Assembly (NCBI GenBank): GCA_965198905.1 | Contig: OZ240678.1 | Span: 1,612,001 to 1,676,000 of the forward strand | Source: CAHJWH01 sp965198905 | GTDB lineage: Bacteria > Pseudomonadota > Alphaproteobacteria > Caulobacterales > Caulobacteraceae | Reading direction: 5' to 3' | Length of the DNA: 64,000 nucleotides | Shown here: one piece after another, positions 7,943 through 17,114 of the stretch | Numbering within the stretch: position 1 is the first letter of the stretch | How the letters are laid out: each line of letters begins with the position of its first letter | Notes under the pieces: generated by a model | Seen by the model: only the letters and a program-made list of their open reading frames with translations | Told to the model about the DNA's origin: nothing | Database searches by the model: none | Made by a program: the position numbers and the translations under genes

Positions 7943-8568
7943 TCCAGGAAGCGCGCGATCAACGCCAGGCCGGCGGCCTGGGACTTCTCAGGATGGAACT
8001 GCACGCCGGCGACATTGTCCTTGGCCACGGCCGCCGCGAAGGGGCCGCCGTAATCTGTGCTCGCGATGATTGCGTCAGGCTCCCGCGCATCGAACGCATA
8101 AGAGTGGGTGAAATACATCTGAGACAAAGATGCGCCATCGAAAAGTGGGTGAGCCACGGCGCTAACGTCATTCCAACCCACATGCGGCAACTTCAATGCG
8201 CCATCCCCCGACTCGAACCGACGCACCTCGCCTCCGATCCAATCCAACCCTGCGCGGGAGCGAAACTCCAGGCCGCGGGTGGCCAGCAACTGCATGCCGA
8301 CACAGACGCCCAGGAACGGGCGCCCGCGGTTTCGCACCGCCTCCGCCATCGCCTCCATGAGGCCCGGGCGCAGTTCGAGCGCGTCCATGCAGGCGGCGAA
8401 GGCGCCGACCCCGGGCAACACGATGCGGTCGGCGCCGGCCAGCACCTCCGGTCGATCGGTGACCACGACGTCATGGCCGCCTGGCGCGGCCGAGGCGGCG
8501 CGGAGAAGCGCCTTCTCGGCCGAGCGCAGGTTCCCCGAGCCGTAGTCTATCAAGGCGACGGTAGGCAT
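7930..8568 (-). CDS. hisH: Imidazole glycerol phosphate synthase, glutaminase subunit
   Basis: HisH is the class I glutamine amidotransferase that supplies ammonia to HisF. The 212-aa protein shows the oxyanion segment LPGVGAFAACM, the nucleophile elbow GVCVGMQLLATRG with the catalytic Cys, and VQFHPEKSQ with the His and Glu of the triad. It starts 8 bp after the hisB stop and overlaps hisA. Confidence 0.95.
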   Translation of the reverse strand: MPTVALIDYGSGNLRSAEKALLRAASAAPGGHDVVVTDRPEVLAGADRIVLPGVGAFAACMDALELRPGLMEAMAEAVRNRGRPFLGVCVGMQLLATRGLEFRSRAGLDWIGGEVRRFESGDGALKLPHVGWNDVSAVAHPLFDGASLSQMYFTHSYAFDAREPDAIIASTDYGGPFAAAVAKDNVAGVQFHPEKSQAAGLALIARFLEWRP

Positions 8569-8576
8569 GGTCGCAG

Positions 8577-9191
8577 CTAAAGCATGCCCTTGGTGGAGGG
8601 CGCGGCCCCCTGGGTCTTCGGGTCGAACTCCACCGCCTGACGCAGCGCCCGGGCCAGAGCCTTGAAGCCGCTCTCGGCGATGTGGTGGCTGTTGTCGCCG
8701 TACAGGGTCTGAAGGTGCACGCAGGCTCCGGCGTTCATGGCGAAGGCCTGGTGAAACTCCTTGAACAGTTCAGTGTCCATCTCGCCGACCTTGTCGCGCG
8801 GGAAGGCGACCTTCCAGATCAGGTAGGGCCGGTTGGACAGGTCCAGCGCACAGCGCGTCAGGGTCTCGTCCATGGGGATGTAGGCCAGGCCGAACCGCCG
8901 CACGCCCTTGAAACCGTCCAGCGCCTGCTTGACCGCTTGGCCGAGCACGATGCCGGTGTCCTCCACGGTGTGGTGCATGTCGATGTGCAGATCGCCCGCC
9001 GTCTCGACCTCAAGGTCGATCCCGGCGTGGCGCGCGAAGCCGTCCAGCATGTGGTCGAAGAAGCCAACGCCGGTGGCGATCTGGGATGCGCCGGTCCCGT
9101 CGAGGTCGACGCGCACGCGGATGCGCGTCTCCCTGGTGTCGCGGCGCACCTCTGCAGTGCGATGGGCGGTGATCTGAGAGCCGTCGGCCAT
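8577..9191 (-). CDS. hisB: Imidazoleglycerol-phosphate dehydratase
   Basis: HisB dehydrates imidazole glycerol phosphate to imidazole acetol phosphate, using two Mn2+ ions. The 204-aa monofunctional form (no phosphatase domain) shows FFDHMLDGFARHAG and HHTVEDTGIVLGQA, the duplicated His-rich metal motifs. A second pair is in the C-terminal half (HHIAESGFKALARAL). It heads the his run, 23 bp after pfkB. Confidence 0.96.
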   Translation of the reverse strand: MADGSQITAHRTAEVRRDTRETRIRVRVDLDGTGASQIATGVGFFDHMLDGFARHAGIDLEVETAGDLHIDMHHTVEDTGIVLGQAVKQALDGFKGVRRFGLAYIPMDETLTRCALDLSNRPYLIWKVAFPRDKVGEMDTELFKEFHQAFAMNAGACVHLQTLYGDNSHHIAESGFKALARALRQAVEFDPKTQGAAPSTKGML

Positions 9192-9214
9192 GATGATGCC
9201 TCCCGGCGCCGGCC

Positions 9215-10207
9215 CTAGATCAGGCGCGCGGCTTGCACCAGCGCCTTCAGCGAAGTCTCAGGCCGCGGCCCATAGTGGGCGATCACTTCCGCCGCGGCCA
9301 GGGCGCCCAGCCGACCGCACGCCTGCGGATCGAGCCTGCGCGCCAAGCCGTAGAGAACGCCGGCCGCGTACTGGTCGCCGGCGCCGGTGGTGTCCACCAC
9401 CTGGGCCACCGGCGCCGCCTCGATTCGGGTGGTCGCGCCTGCGGCAGCGATGACCGAGCCCTGCGAGCCCCGGGTGACCACAGCGGTGGAGACCTTGGAC
9501 GCCAAGTCCTGCAAGGCCTGGTCGAAGTCCTGCGTCTGGAACAGCGCCATGGCTTCCGACTCGTTGGCGAAGACGATGTCGGTTTCCGCCCCGATGAAGT
9601 GCAGCAGAGCCTCGCGGTGCCGTTCGACGACGAAGGCGTCCGACAGCGTCAGCGCAACGCGCCGGCCCGCCTTGCGTCCGATCGCTGCGGCCTTGGAGAA
9701 GGCGGCGCGGGCCTCTGTCGGATCGAACAGGTAGCCTTCCAGATAGATGATCTCGGCGGCCTCGATCACGTCTGCGTCCACGTCGTCCGGCGTCAGGGCG
9801 TTGGCGGCGCCCAAATAGGTGCACATGGTGCGCTGGGCGTCCGGAGTGACATTGACCAGGCAGCGCCCGGTGCCGTCGCGCCCCTTGGCGGGCGTCGGCT
9901 GGAAGTGGACGCCGATGGCGGTGATGTCGTGGCGGAACACCTCGCCCAGCGCGTCGTCGGCGACCTTGCCGATGTAGGCTGCGCGGCCGCCCAGGCTTGC
10001 GACCCCCGCTACGGTGTTGCCGGCCGAGCCGCCGGACGCCTCGACGCCGGCCGCCATACGCCCATAGAGGCTGGCCGCCTGCTCCGCGTCGATCAGCGTC
10101 ATCGCGCCCTTGGCGAGATTTTCGGCCTTCAGGAAATCGTCGGTGGCGGGGGCCAGCACATCGACGATGGCGTTTCCGACCGCAGCGACGTCGAAGGAGG
10201 AAGGCAT
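9215..10207 (-). CDS. PfkB-family sugar/adenosine kinase
   Basis: This is a ribokinase-superfamily kinase, most like bacterial adenosine kinases. The 330-aa protein begins with a VAAVGNAIVDVLA strand and has the family signature 1 region ASGGSAGNTVAGVASLGG. Signature 2 is VDTTGAGDQYAAG, whose Asp is the catalytic base. It lies upstream of hisB in the same direction and could supply AMP or salvage adenosine. The substrate (adenosine versus a sugar) is inferred from overall similarity only. Confidence 0.85.
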   Translation of the reverse strand: MPSSFDVAAVGNAIVDVLAPATDDFLKAENLAKGAMTLIDAEQAASLYGRMAAGVEASGGSAGNTVAGVASLGGRAAYIGKVADDALGEVFRHDITAIGVHFQPTPAKGRDGTGRCLVNVTPDAQRTMCTYLGAANALTPDDVDADVIEAAEIIYLEGYLFDPTEARAAFSKAAAIGRKAGRRVALTLSDAFVVERHREALLHFIGAETDIVFANESEAMALFQTQDFDQALQDLASKVSTAVVTRGSQGSVIAAAGATTRIEAAPVAQVVDTTGAGDQYAAGVLYGLARRLDPQACGRLGALAAAEVIAHYGPRPETSLKALVQAARLI

Positions 10208-10303
10208 GGGACGTCCGGCTTGTCGGGGCGAGTTTGCGCGGACGGGTTATAGCCTCCAGCCGTAAGAGGGCAACGCGTGCTGCGTTATCCCCGGGATGCG
10301 AGC

Positions 10304-10825
10304 TCAGCGGTGCGGGCGTTTTAGGGCGATGTAGAAGGCGCCTTCGCCGCCATGGTGGTTCTCAGCGGGAGACAGGCCGGCCACCACGCCCTTAAGGTTG
10401 GGATCAGACAGCCATTCCGGGGTGCGGCGGCGCAGGACGCCCTCGCCCGCATAGCCCTTGCCGGTGATCACCAGAACCGCCCGCGCACCCCGCGCCTGGG
10501 CGTCGAGCAGGAAATCCAGTAGCCGGGCGCGGGCGCGGGTCTGATCAAGCCCGTGCAGGTCCAGCCGCGCCTCGATCACCTCGCGTCCGCGTGCGATGCG
10601 GCGCTTGCGCGTGGGCTCGATGATCTCGGGCGAGGTGGGCGAGGCCCGAATCTTGGCAGGGGTGAGGTGGGCGGCCAGGGCGGCGGTGCTGAGGACGGCG
10701 GTGGGAGCCTGCGGCGTCGGCGGTTCAGGCGGCGGGACAGGGGCCGCCCGGCCGGGCCGAGGCCGTACTGTGGCCGCTACCACCGCCCAGAGCCTAGTCT
10801 CCTCCGCCTGCAGGACGCGTTTCAT
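10304..10825 (-). CDS. Smr-domain protein (MutS2 C-terminal-type nuclease domain)
   Basis: The 173-aa protein has a basic, Pro-rich N-terminal 90 residues and a C-terminal Smr domain. The domain shows LDLHGLDQTRARARLLDFL and the core VITGKGYAGEGVLRRRTPEWL, corresponding to the family LDLHG and TGxG motifs. Stand-alone Smr proteins bind or nick DNA or act as RNA endonucleases; the target here is unknown. Its start overlaps the end of mltA by 32 bp, so the two are probably co-transcribed. Confidence 0.88.
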   Translation of the reverse strand: MKRVLQAEETRLWAVVAATVRPRPGRAAPVPPPEPPTPQAPTAVLSTAALAAHLTPAKIRASPTSPEIIEPTRKRRIARGREVIEARLDLHGLDQTRARARLLDFLLDAQARGARAVLVITGKGYAGEGVLRRRTPEWLSDPNLKGVVAGLSPAENHHGGEGAFYIALKRPHR

Positions 10826-12002
10826 GGCCTGCTCCCAAGCCTTGCGCCGAGGCGGATCCTGCGGCGACCGGCACCAGCTTCACCAGCAGCAAGGTATGGC
10901 GCACGCGCCCGGCCTCAAGTCCCGCCTGGTCGCCTCGACCCAGATACAGGTCCGCCCTGACGTCGCCGCGGATGGCGGAGCCGGTGTCCAGCGCCATGAC
11001 AAGGCGGCGATAGGTGGGGACCGCGCCGCGCAGCGTCGGCGCCGCCGCATCGATCCAGTAGGGCTCGCCATAGGCGTGCCAGGCAGGATCGACCGCGATC
11101 GCCCGCCCGGCCGTGAGCGGCACCCCGGCGGACCCGGCGGGCTCCCGGCCGTCATCGGGCGCCAGGTTGAAGAACACGTAGCGGGGATCGAGATCCATGA
11201 TGGTCTGGGCTTGCGCGCCGGCGTGGGCGTGCAGCCACGCGCGGATGTTTCCAGCCGAAGCGTGGTCGTGCTCGATCAGGCCGCGCCTCACCATAGCCGA
11301 GGCGATGGGCAAGAACGGGCGGCCGTTATCCGCTGCGTAGCTGGCCTTCAGCCGCCGCCCGTCGGGGAACACCAGCACCCCCGATCCCTGAATCTGCAGG
11401 AAGAACAGGTCCTCCGGCCGCAGATACGCCAGGGCGTCGGTGGCTGGTGTGAGCTCGATGCCCGCACGATCCGGATAGGGCCAGGCCTCCCCATCATCGC
11501 CGATCTGGCGGGCGGCGGGCTTGGCGCCCGCCGTCGGCCCCGGCATCGCAAGGTCCGCAGGGCGGCCCCGCAGCGCGGAGGAAAAATCTACGTCGGGCGT
11601 GCTCCGAGCAGGATATTCAGGGGAGAAATAGCCGGTTAGCAGCCCCGGCCCGGAGAGGATCACCGGCCGGAAGTTGGTCTCGAAGAAGATGCGGGCGGCC
11701 AGATCGTCGGCGTGACCGAGTTCGGCTGCGCGGTCGCAGAGGGTGCGCATGAGCGGGCTGGTCGCGGCGTGGCACCCCCGGCGGAAAGCCTCCAGCGCCG
11801 CGGTGTGATCCTCATCCGCCCACCCTGGAAGGTTGGCCAGAGAGGAGACGCCGTCACCACCGGAGGCCGCGATCGGCGGTCGAACGGCGCGAGGCGTCGT
11901 GTAGGCCGGCGACGTGTCGATGCGAGTCGGGGCGCAGGCGGCGAGAACAGCGGCGCTGAGCGATCCTGCGGCGAGGAGACCCCACGCCCGACCCAGGCGC
12001 AT
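10794..12002 (-). CDS. mltA: Membrane-bound lytic murein transglycosylase A, lipoprotein
   Basis: MltA cleaves peptidoglycan glycan strands with formation of 1,6-anhydromuramic acid at the outer membrane. The 402-aa protein has a lipoprotein signal with lipobox LAAC (Cys23). The MltA insert domain is central, and a C-terminal 3D domain shows VMALDTGSAIRGDVRADLYLG with the three conserved aspartates. It starts immediately at the end of the tim44 gene and overlaps smr at the other end. Confidence 0.93.
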   Translation of the reverse strand: MRLGRAWGLLAAGSLSAAVLAACAPTRIDTSPAYTTPRAVRPPIAASGGDGVSSLANLPGWADEDHTAALEAFRRGCHAATSPLMRTLCDRAAELGHADDLAARIFFETNFRPVILSGPGLLTGYFSPEYPARSTPDVDFSSALRGRPADLAMPGPTAGAKPAARQIGDDGEAWPYPDRAGIELTPATDALAYLRPEDLFFLQIQGSGVLVFPDGRRLKASYAADNGRPFLPIASAMVRRGLIEHDHASAGNIRAWLHAHAGAQAQTIMDLDPRYVFFNLAPDDGREPAGSAGVPLTAGRAIAVDPAWHAYGEPYWIDAAAPTLRGAVPTYRRLVMALDTGSAIRGDVRADLYLGRGDQAGLEAGRVRHTLLLVKLVPVAAGSASAQGLGAGHETRPAGGGD

Positions 12003-12640
12003 CAGGCCTCCGCCGCCTCCACGCGCGCCAAAGTCCAGTTGGGGTCGCGGCTGGTCACCAAGCGTTCGAACGTCCAGAACTCGGCCGTCCGGCGATCGTC
12101 CACCGCCTCGCCCCTGGCGTCCTTGGTGCGCGACCGCAGTTCCGACAGGAAGCGCACGCGGACCTGAGCCGTCTCGCCGGTTACCGAAGCGTCGTCCAAG
12201 TCCGCCCTAGGCGGCTGCAGGAATTCCACCTGTTCGGTCCGATCCTCGGTTTCGCGCTGGACCAGACCCCGCTCGAAAGCTCGGAAGACCGCCGTCGAGG
12301 TCAGGCCCTGCAACACGCCACGATCGCCTGCGGCGTAGGCCTGGACGATCTGCTCGTAGGCGGTCCGCGCACCGGTCAGGAATCGCTGAGGATCAAAGCT
12401 AGGGTCGCGCGCCTTGAGAACGCCGACGCCGTTCGGCTGGACCGTGGCTGTCGTGTCCACCGTCTGCACAGGCCCGCGAGGATTGAGCAGCTTGGCGGGA
12501 CCGACCTTGGCGCCGTCCTGCGGCTGGCGGCCCATGCGGCGACCGAGCACCGAATAGAGCTGAAACAGCACGACGGCGGCGAAGGCGGCGGCTAGGAGGA
12601 GTTCGACAACTTGCAAAGGACTAACCGCGATGGGGTTCAA
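12002..12640 (-). CDS. Tim44-domain membrane-associated protein
   Basis: The 212-aa protein has one N-terminal membrane segment (about residues 10-30, VELLLAAAFAAVVLFQLY), then a linker. From about residue 80 it has a Tim44-like (NTF2-fold) domain, including FLTGARTAYEQIVQAYAAGD and EFWTFERLVTSRDPNWTLARV. Alphaproteobacterial Tim44-domain proteins are inner-membrane proteins related to the mitochondrial import factor. It is divergent from secB, a protein-export chaperone, and next to mltA, an arrangement common in alphaproteobacteria. Confidence 0.88.
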   Translation of the reverse strand: MNPIAVSPLQVVELLLAAAFAAVVLFQLYSVLGRRMGRQPQDGAKVGPAKLLNPRGPVQTVDTTATVQPNGVGVLKARDPSFDPQRFLTGARTAYEQIVQAYAAGDRGVLQGLTSTAVFRAFERGLVQRETEDRTEQVEFLQPPRADLDDASVTGETAQVRVRFLSELRSRTKDARGEAVDDRRTAEFWTFERLVTSRDPNWTLARVEAAEA

Positions 12641-12777
12641 GGGTCGCGACGAACCGCAGCTCGCATATAGGCGCTTCTTGCGTCCGCGTCAGGTCCATCG
12701 GCGCATGACGTTGCAAGTCCGAGCCTCCCCGTGTTAGCGAGCCGCGCCTTCGAACCCGCCGCTCCAGGATCATCGAC

Positions 12778-13281
12778 GTGACCGACCTACCGCCGCCGAG
12801 CCCGAACCTGACCGGACAAGGGCCGAACGGCGGCGGGCAGGGACCGATGATCCGTATCATGGCGCAGTTTACGCGCGACTTGTCTTTCGAAAACCCCAAC
12901 GCGCCGGAGACGCTTCGCCAGGGGGTCGAGCCGCCGACGATCGACATGGGGGTGGAGATGAGCGCCCGGGGCCGGCCGGACGGCTTCTACGAGGTCGACC
13001 TGAAGCTGACGGCCAAGGCGACGCGCCAGGACGAGACGGTGTTCCAGATCGAGCTGATCTACGGCGGCCTGTTCGACCTGCAGGGTTTTCCGGAAGACCA
13101 GCTTGAGTTCGTACTGTTGATCGAGTGCCCGCGCTTCCTGTTCCCGTTCGCGCGGCGGATCATCTCCGACATGACAGCGGAAGGCGGCTACCCCCCCTTC
13201 CATCTGGAGCCCATCGACTTCGCCGCGGTCTACGCCGCCCAGCGGGCCCAAGGCGGCCAGCCCGCCATCGGCAACGCCTGA
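12778..13281 (+). CDS. secB: Protein-export chaperone SecB
   Basis: SecB holds preproteins unfolded and hands them to SecA. The 167-aa protein from GTG 12778 has the typical Gly/Pro-rich N-terminal tail, then the hallmark FTRDLSFENPNAPE. Further on are YEVDLKLTAKA and CPRFLFPFARRIISDMTAEGGYPPF. A start at ATG 12847 would also keep the fold, but the longer form matches the usual length. Confidence 0.95.
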   Translation: MTDLPPPSPNLTGQGPNGGGQGPMIRIMAQFTRDLSFENPNAPETLRQGVEPPTIDMGVEMSARGRPDGFYEVDLKLTAKATRQDETVFQIELIYGGLFDLQGFPEDQLEFVLLIECPRFLFPFARRIISDMTAEGGYPPFHLEPIDFAAVYAAQRAQGGQPAIGNA

Positions 13282-13292
13282 GTTCATCTCGC

Positions 13293-13313
13293 CCCTTCGG
13301 TCTTCTCGAAGGG
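13293..13313. terminator. Hairpin between convergent secB and pyrF
   Basis: CCCTTCG and CGAAGGG form a perfect 7-bp stem with a 7-base loop, in the 46-bp gap between the two stops. There is no clear T-run, so termination is inferred from position and stem strength. Confidence 0.5.
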
Positions 13314-13327
13314 TCCGGACAAGGTTG

Positions 13328-14050
13328 TCAGGCGGGCGGATGCTGCGCCATCTCAGCTACGATCGCTGTCGCCGCGGCCCTTGGATCGGCCGCAGAGGTG
13401 ATCGGGCGGCCGCAGACCAGATGCGTGGCCCCCGCGTCCAGCGCCTGGGCGGGGGTGGCGGCGCGGGCCTGATCGTTCCGGGCCGAGCCTTCCGGCCGCA
13501 CGCCGGGCGTAACCACCAGGAACTCCGGCCGGCCGGCGTCCTGACTGAGCCTGTGGGCCAGCGCCGCCTCATGCGGGCTCGCCACCACCCCGTCCAGGCC
13601 GATCACCAGCGCCTGGAGGATGCGGCGCTCCACCAGATCGGCCAGCCCCAGGCCATAGCCCAGGTCCTTTAAGGCGTTTTCGTCGAGGCTGGTCAGCACG
13701 GTGACGCCGAGCAGTTTCACCTGGGGATCGCCGTCGCGGCCGCGGACGGCGGCGGCCATGACCTGGGGCTCGGCATGGACGGTCAGGAAGTCGCATGCGC
13801 CCTTAGCGGTGATCGCGGCGGTGGCGCGGGCCACCTGTTCGCCGATGTCGTGCAGCTTCCAGTCCAGGAACAGCCGCCGCCCGCCGCGCCGCAGCCCGGC
13901 CGCCAGCTCCATGCCGCCCCCCGCCAGCAGCTCCAGCCCGATCTTGTAGAAAGTGACCGCGGGGCCCAGCGCCTCGACCATGGCTTCGGCCGCCCGCCGA
14001 TCCGGCAGGTCCAGGGCGCAGATCAGGCGCGGGTCGGCGTCGGGGGTCAT
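13328..14050 (-). CDS. pyrF: Orotidine 5'-phosphate decarboxylase
   Basis: PyrF makes UMP from OMP. The start ATG 14050 gives 240 aa beginning MTPDADPRLICALDLPD; the open frame continues upstream to 14284 but that would overlap marC. The catalytic FLDWKLHDIG segment carries the Asp-Lys-Asp network, and the phosphate loop VTPGVRPEG is present. The C-terminal LVCGRPITSAADPRAAA is also typical. Confidence 0.95.
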   Translation of the reverse strand: MTPDADPRLICALDLPDRRAAEAMVEALGPAVTFYKIGLELLAGGGMELAAGLRRGGRRLFLDWKLHDIGEQVARATAAITAKGACDFLTVHAEPQVMAAAVRGRDGDPQVKLLGVTVLTSLDENALKDLGYGLGLADLVERRILQALVIGLDGVVASPHEAALAHRLSQDAGRPEFLVVTPGVRPEGSARNDQARAATPAQALDAGATHLVCGRPITSAADPRAAATAIVAEMAQHPPA

Positions 14051-14159
14051 GATCGGCTCCGAAGGCGGGAAGGGCTGGGAAGACCTATTGGCCCCGCTAT
14101 GGTGCCAGCCGCTACGGTGCGAGGCGTTTAGCGGCCGGGCGGGATAGGGGAGGCGCGTC

Positions 14160-14876
14160 GTGAGTCCGTGGGAATTCGGCGTCAACATCTTCATCGCACT
14201 GTTCGCGTTGATCGATCCAGTGGGCATGGTGCCCCTGTTCGCCGCCGCCACCGCCGGTGCGCCCGCCCCGGCGCAGAGGCGCATCGCTCTCTACGTCTCG
14301 CTGTTCACCTTCGCCTTCATGTCGGTGTTCTTCCTCACCGGGCTCGCCATGCTGAGGTTCTTCGGCATCTCCATGCCGGCCTTCCGTATCGCGGGCGGGC
14401 TCATGCTGCTGCTGATGGGGCTGAACATGGCGCGGGACGATTTCTCCACCATGTTCGCCGAGGTGGCGCAGGAGGCGGGCGAGGCGCTCGACGCCCGGGC
14501 CTACGCCCGCAGGCGCTTCGAGGACCTGATCGTACCCTTCGGCATGCCGCTGCTGGTGGGGCCCGGGGCGATCTCGGCGGCGGTGATCTATGCGGGCGAG
14601 GCGCGGCCGCTCGGTTGGGCGGGCTATGCGGCGGGGGTCGGCGGCATCTTCGCGGTCTCGGCCGTGACGTGCGCGGTCTTCGTGGCCAGCCGCCTGGTGT
14701 CGCGAGTGCTGGGCAAGATCGGCATGACCATCGTGGTCCGGGTGCTGGGGCTGATCCTGACCGCGATGGCGGTGCAGTTCATCATCGTCGGCATGTCCGG
14801 CGCCACCCACGGCTTCGTCAGCATGTCGGCCGCCCAGCCCTACCCGGTTAGGCCGCCGTCGGCTCACCCGCGATAA
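14160..14876 (+). CDS. MarC family integral membrane protein (UPF0056)
   Basis: The 238-aa hydrophobic protein has about six membrane helices, beginning FGVNIFIALFALIDPVGMVPLF, which is the family's N-terminal signature (N-x-F-x-A-L-F-A-x-x-D-P-x-G). The later PFGMPLLVGPGAISAAVIYAG repeats the same motif in the second half. MarC proteins were once linked to multiple antibiotic resistance, but their function is not established. The start is GTG 14160. Confidence 0.88.
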   Translation: MSPWEFGVNIFIALFALIDPVGMVPLFAAATAGAPAPAQRRIALYVSLFTFAFMSVFFLTGLAMLRFFGISMPAFRIAGGLMLLLMGLNMARDDFSTMFAEVAQEAGEALDARAYARRRFEDLIVPFGMPLLVGPGAISAAVIYAGEARPLGWAGYAAGVGGIFAVSAVTCAVFVASRLVSRVLGKIGMTIVVRVLGLILTAMAVQFIIVGMSGATHGFVSMSAAQPYPVRPPSAHPR

Positions 14877-14975
14877 CTACGACCCGCGAGCGTCACCCTT
14901 CAGGTGAGGCGCTGTATTGCGACCCGTCGGGCCGGGGCGCTTGACCGCTCCAACCGGTGCGGCCAAGCGGAGCGG

Positions 14976-15623
14976 ATGGACGCCCCCGCCTGCCGCCTCT
15001 ACCTCATCACGCCGCCCCGCCTGCCCGACCTGGACGCCTTCGGCGCGGACCTGGAGGCGGCGCTCGATGCGGGCGACGTGGCGGCGCTGCAGATCCGGCT
15101 GAAGGAGGCGGGCGACGCCGAGATCGCCCGCGTCGTTGCGGCGCTGGCCCCTCTGGCCCGGCTGCGCGGCGTGGCGGTGATCCTGAACGACCGGCCCGAC
15201 CTCGCCGCCGACCTCGGCTGCGACGGGGTGCATGTGGGTCAGCAGGACGCATCTTATACTCAGGCCCGGCTTGCGGTGGGCCGCCAAGCCATGGTCGGCG
15301 TCACCTGCCAGGACAGTTTTCACCTCGCCATGGAGGCGGCAGAGGCGGGGGCGGACTATGTGGCCTTCGGGGCCTTCTACGAGACCGCGACAAAGGATGC
15401 GTCCACGCACGCCGACCCCGAGCTGCTCACCGCCTGGCAGGCGTCTATGCTGACGCCTTGCGTCGCCATCGGCGGGATCACCGTCGCGACGGCCGAGGCC
15501 ATGGCTCGCGCCGGGGCGGATTTTCTGGCGGTCAGCGCCGGGGTGTGGGGCTATGAGGACGGCCCCGCCGCAGCGGTGCGCGCCTTCAACGCGGCGATGG
15601 CGGCCGGGGTGGCGACGCGCTAA
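14976..15623 (+). CDS. thiE: Thiamine phosphate synthase
   Basis: ThiE joins HMP-pyrophosphate and thiazole phosphate to give thiamine phosphate. The chosen start MDAPACRLYLITPP gives 215 aa; an in-frame ATG at 14904 only adds an unrelated leader. The TIM barrel shows VILNDRPDLAADLGCDGVHVGQQD (read as two motifs, NDR and DGVHVGQ), VGVTCQ and AIGGIT. The gene stands alone with no other thi genes visible, and I saw no obvious TPP riboswitch in the short leader. Confidence 0.92.
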   Translation: MDAPACRLYLITPPRLPDLDAFGADLEAALDAGDVAALQIRLKEAGDAEIARVVAALAPLARLRGVAVILNDRPDLAADLGCDGVHVGQQDASYTQARLAVGRQAMVGVTCQDSFHLAMEAAEAGADYVAFGAFYETATKDASTHADPELLTAWQASMLTPCVAIGGITVATAEAMARAGADFLAVSAGVWGYEDGPAAAVRAFNAAMAAGVATR

Positions 15624-15714
15624 GGCGTATCCGATGAGCATGCCTTTCCAACAAACGCCGCAAAGCTGCGGCAACGCGGACGCCTGAGCCCTCTCGCCGG
15701 CGCCGCTTCCCCGT

Positions 15715-16848
15715 ATGCTCAACATCCAGCGCTATCTGTTCCGCGAGCTGCTCACGCCGACGCTGGCCGCCACCGCGGCGCTCGGCGGCGTGGCGGTGCT
15801 GAGCCAGAGCCTGCAGCTCCTGACCGTCGTGGTCAGCCAGCGGCAGGAGGCCTGGCTGTTTCTCAAGCTTGTACTCCTCACCATGCCGGGGCTGATCGGC
15901 TTCGTGCTGCCGATCACCGCCTTCGTGGCCACCCTGTTCACCGTCAACAAACTGCATACCGAGCAGGAGATCGTGGTCTGCTTCGCGGCGGGCATGAGCC
16001 GCTGGCAGGTGGCGAGCCCGGCGTTGCGCCTCTCCGCCTGGGCGGCGATGATCATGCTGCTGATCAGCCTGTGGGTCTCGCCCGCCTGCAACCGCATCTT
16101 TCGCGAGGAGCTGTTCAAGGCGCGCACCGATCTGGTCGGAAGCCTGGTCAAGGAAGGCCAGTTCAGCGAGAGCCCGGGCGGCCTGACCGTCTACGCCCAG
16201 CGCGTGGACGCCGAAGGGCGGCTGCATAACCTGTTCATCCATCAACTGCGCGCAGACAAGAGCTCGGCGACCTACGACGCCCACACCGGGGTGATCGTTC
16301 GCCGTAACGGGACCCCGGTCCTGGTGATGCGCAACGGCTCCAACGAGCAGTTCACCGCCACCGGCACGCTGAACTATCTCAGCTTCTACGAATACACCCT
16401 GGACCTGACGCCCTATGTCGATACCGCCGACGTGCTCGCCTACAAGCCGTCGGACATGTACCTGCACGAGCTGGTCTTTCCCGATCCCCACGCCAAGCTG
16501 AACAAGCCCCTGCTGAAGAAGATGTCGGCGGAGTGGAATTCGCGATTGACCGCGCCGATGTATATCCCTCTGTTCGTCATGTTCGCCCTGATCTCGGTGC
16601 TCGGCGGATCGTTCAGCCGTCTGGGTTACGCCCGGCGGATCGGGGTGGCGGCGCTGCTGGCCCTTGTGGTGCGCCTGCTCGGGGTGACGGTTCAGGCCCT
16701 GTGCGAGTCCACGCCATCCCTCGACGCGCTGCAATGGGTCGTGCCGCTGGTCCCCGGCTGGTTCGCCGCGCGTATGCTGTTTCGTCATAGCCGTGCGGTC
16801 TCTGAAACCGCGCCGATGGGTTCGGCGCTGAAGCCGCTGGGCGCCTGA
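15715..16848 (+). CDS. LptF/LptG family LPS-export permease
   Basis: The 377-aa protein has three N-terminal membrane helices, a periplasmic beta-rich domain (about residues 115-265) and three C-terminal helices, the LptF/LptG topology. The start MLNIQRYLFRELL, with TMPGLIGFVLPITAFVATLF in the second helix, is characteristic and resembles LptF more than LptG. LptF and LptG pair with LptB2 to pull lipopolysaccharide out of the inner membrane. Only one permease gene is present here, so its partner must be elsewhere. Confidence 0.85.
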   Translation: MLNIQRYLFRELLTPTLAATAALGGVAVLSQSLQLLTVVVSQRQEAWLFLKLVLLTMPGLIGFVLPITAFVATLFTVNKLHTEQEIVVCFAAGMSRWQVASPALRLSAWAAMIMLLISLWVSPACNRIFREELFKARTDLVGSLVKEGQFSESPGGLTVYAQRVDAEGRLHNLFIHQLRADKSSATYDAHTGVIVRRNGTPVLVMRNGSNEQFTATGTLNYLSFYEYTLDLTPYVDTADVLAYKPSDMYLHELVFPDPHAKLNKPLLKKMSAEWNSRLTAPMYIPLFVMFALISVLGGSFSRLGYARRIGVAALLALVVRLLGVTVQALCESTPSLDALQWVVPLVPGWFAARMLFRHSRAVSETAPMGSALKPLGA

Positions 16849-16904
16849 GGGGCGGGATCAGATACCGACGGGGTTGATGTCGACCTGCCGCGGACCAGAT
16901 TGCT

Positions 16905-17035
16905 TTCAAGATGCTCTCCCGCTGGGGGAGCTGTCGGCGAAGCCGACTGAGGGGGCTCCAGTCCGGAACGGGCGGCGCAGCCCCCTCCACCAAGCGGAGC
17001 TTGGTCCCCCTCCCCCAGATGGAGAGGATCAAGTC
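16905..17035. repeat. Intergenic inverted-repeat element upstream of mutS
   Basis: Two diverged copies of one unit face each other. Each unit reads roughly CTCTCC...CTGGGGGAG, then a small GC-rich hairpin, then AGGGGGCT. The copies lie at about 16911-16957 and, inverted, 16990-17030. A related element is upstream of trpS. Such palindromic units are common between genes in Caulobacterales and related alphaproteobacteria. No coding sequence is seen in 16849-17114. Confidence 0.7.
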
Positions 17036-17114
17036 GCCAGCGGTCGTCTGAACCGTCCTCATCTCGGCCTCACGGCTATGTCGCGCATCCTCATGACCCT
17101 GTAGCCTGCACGCG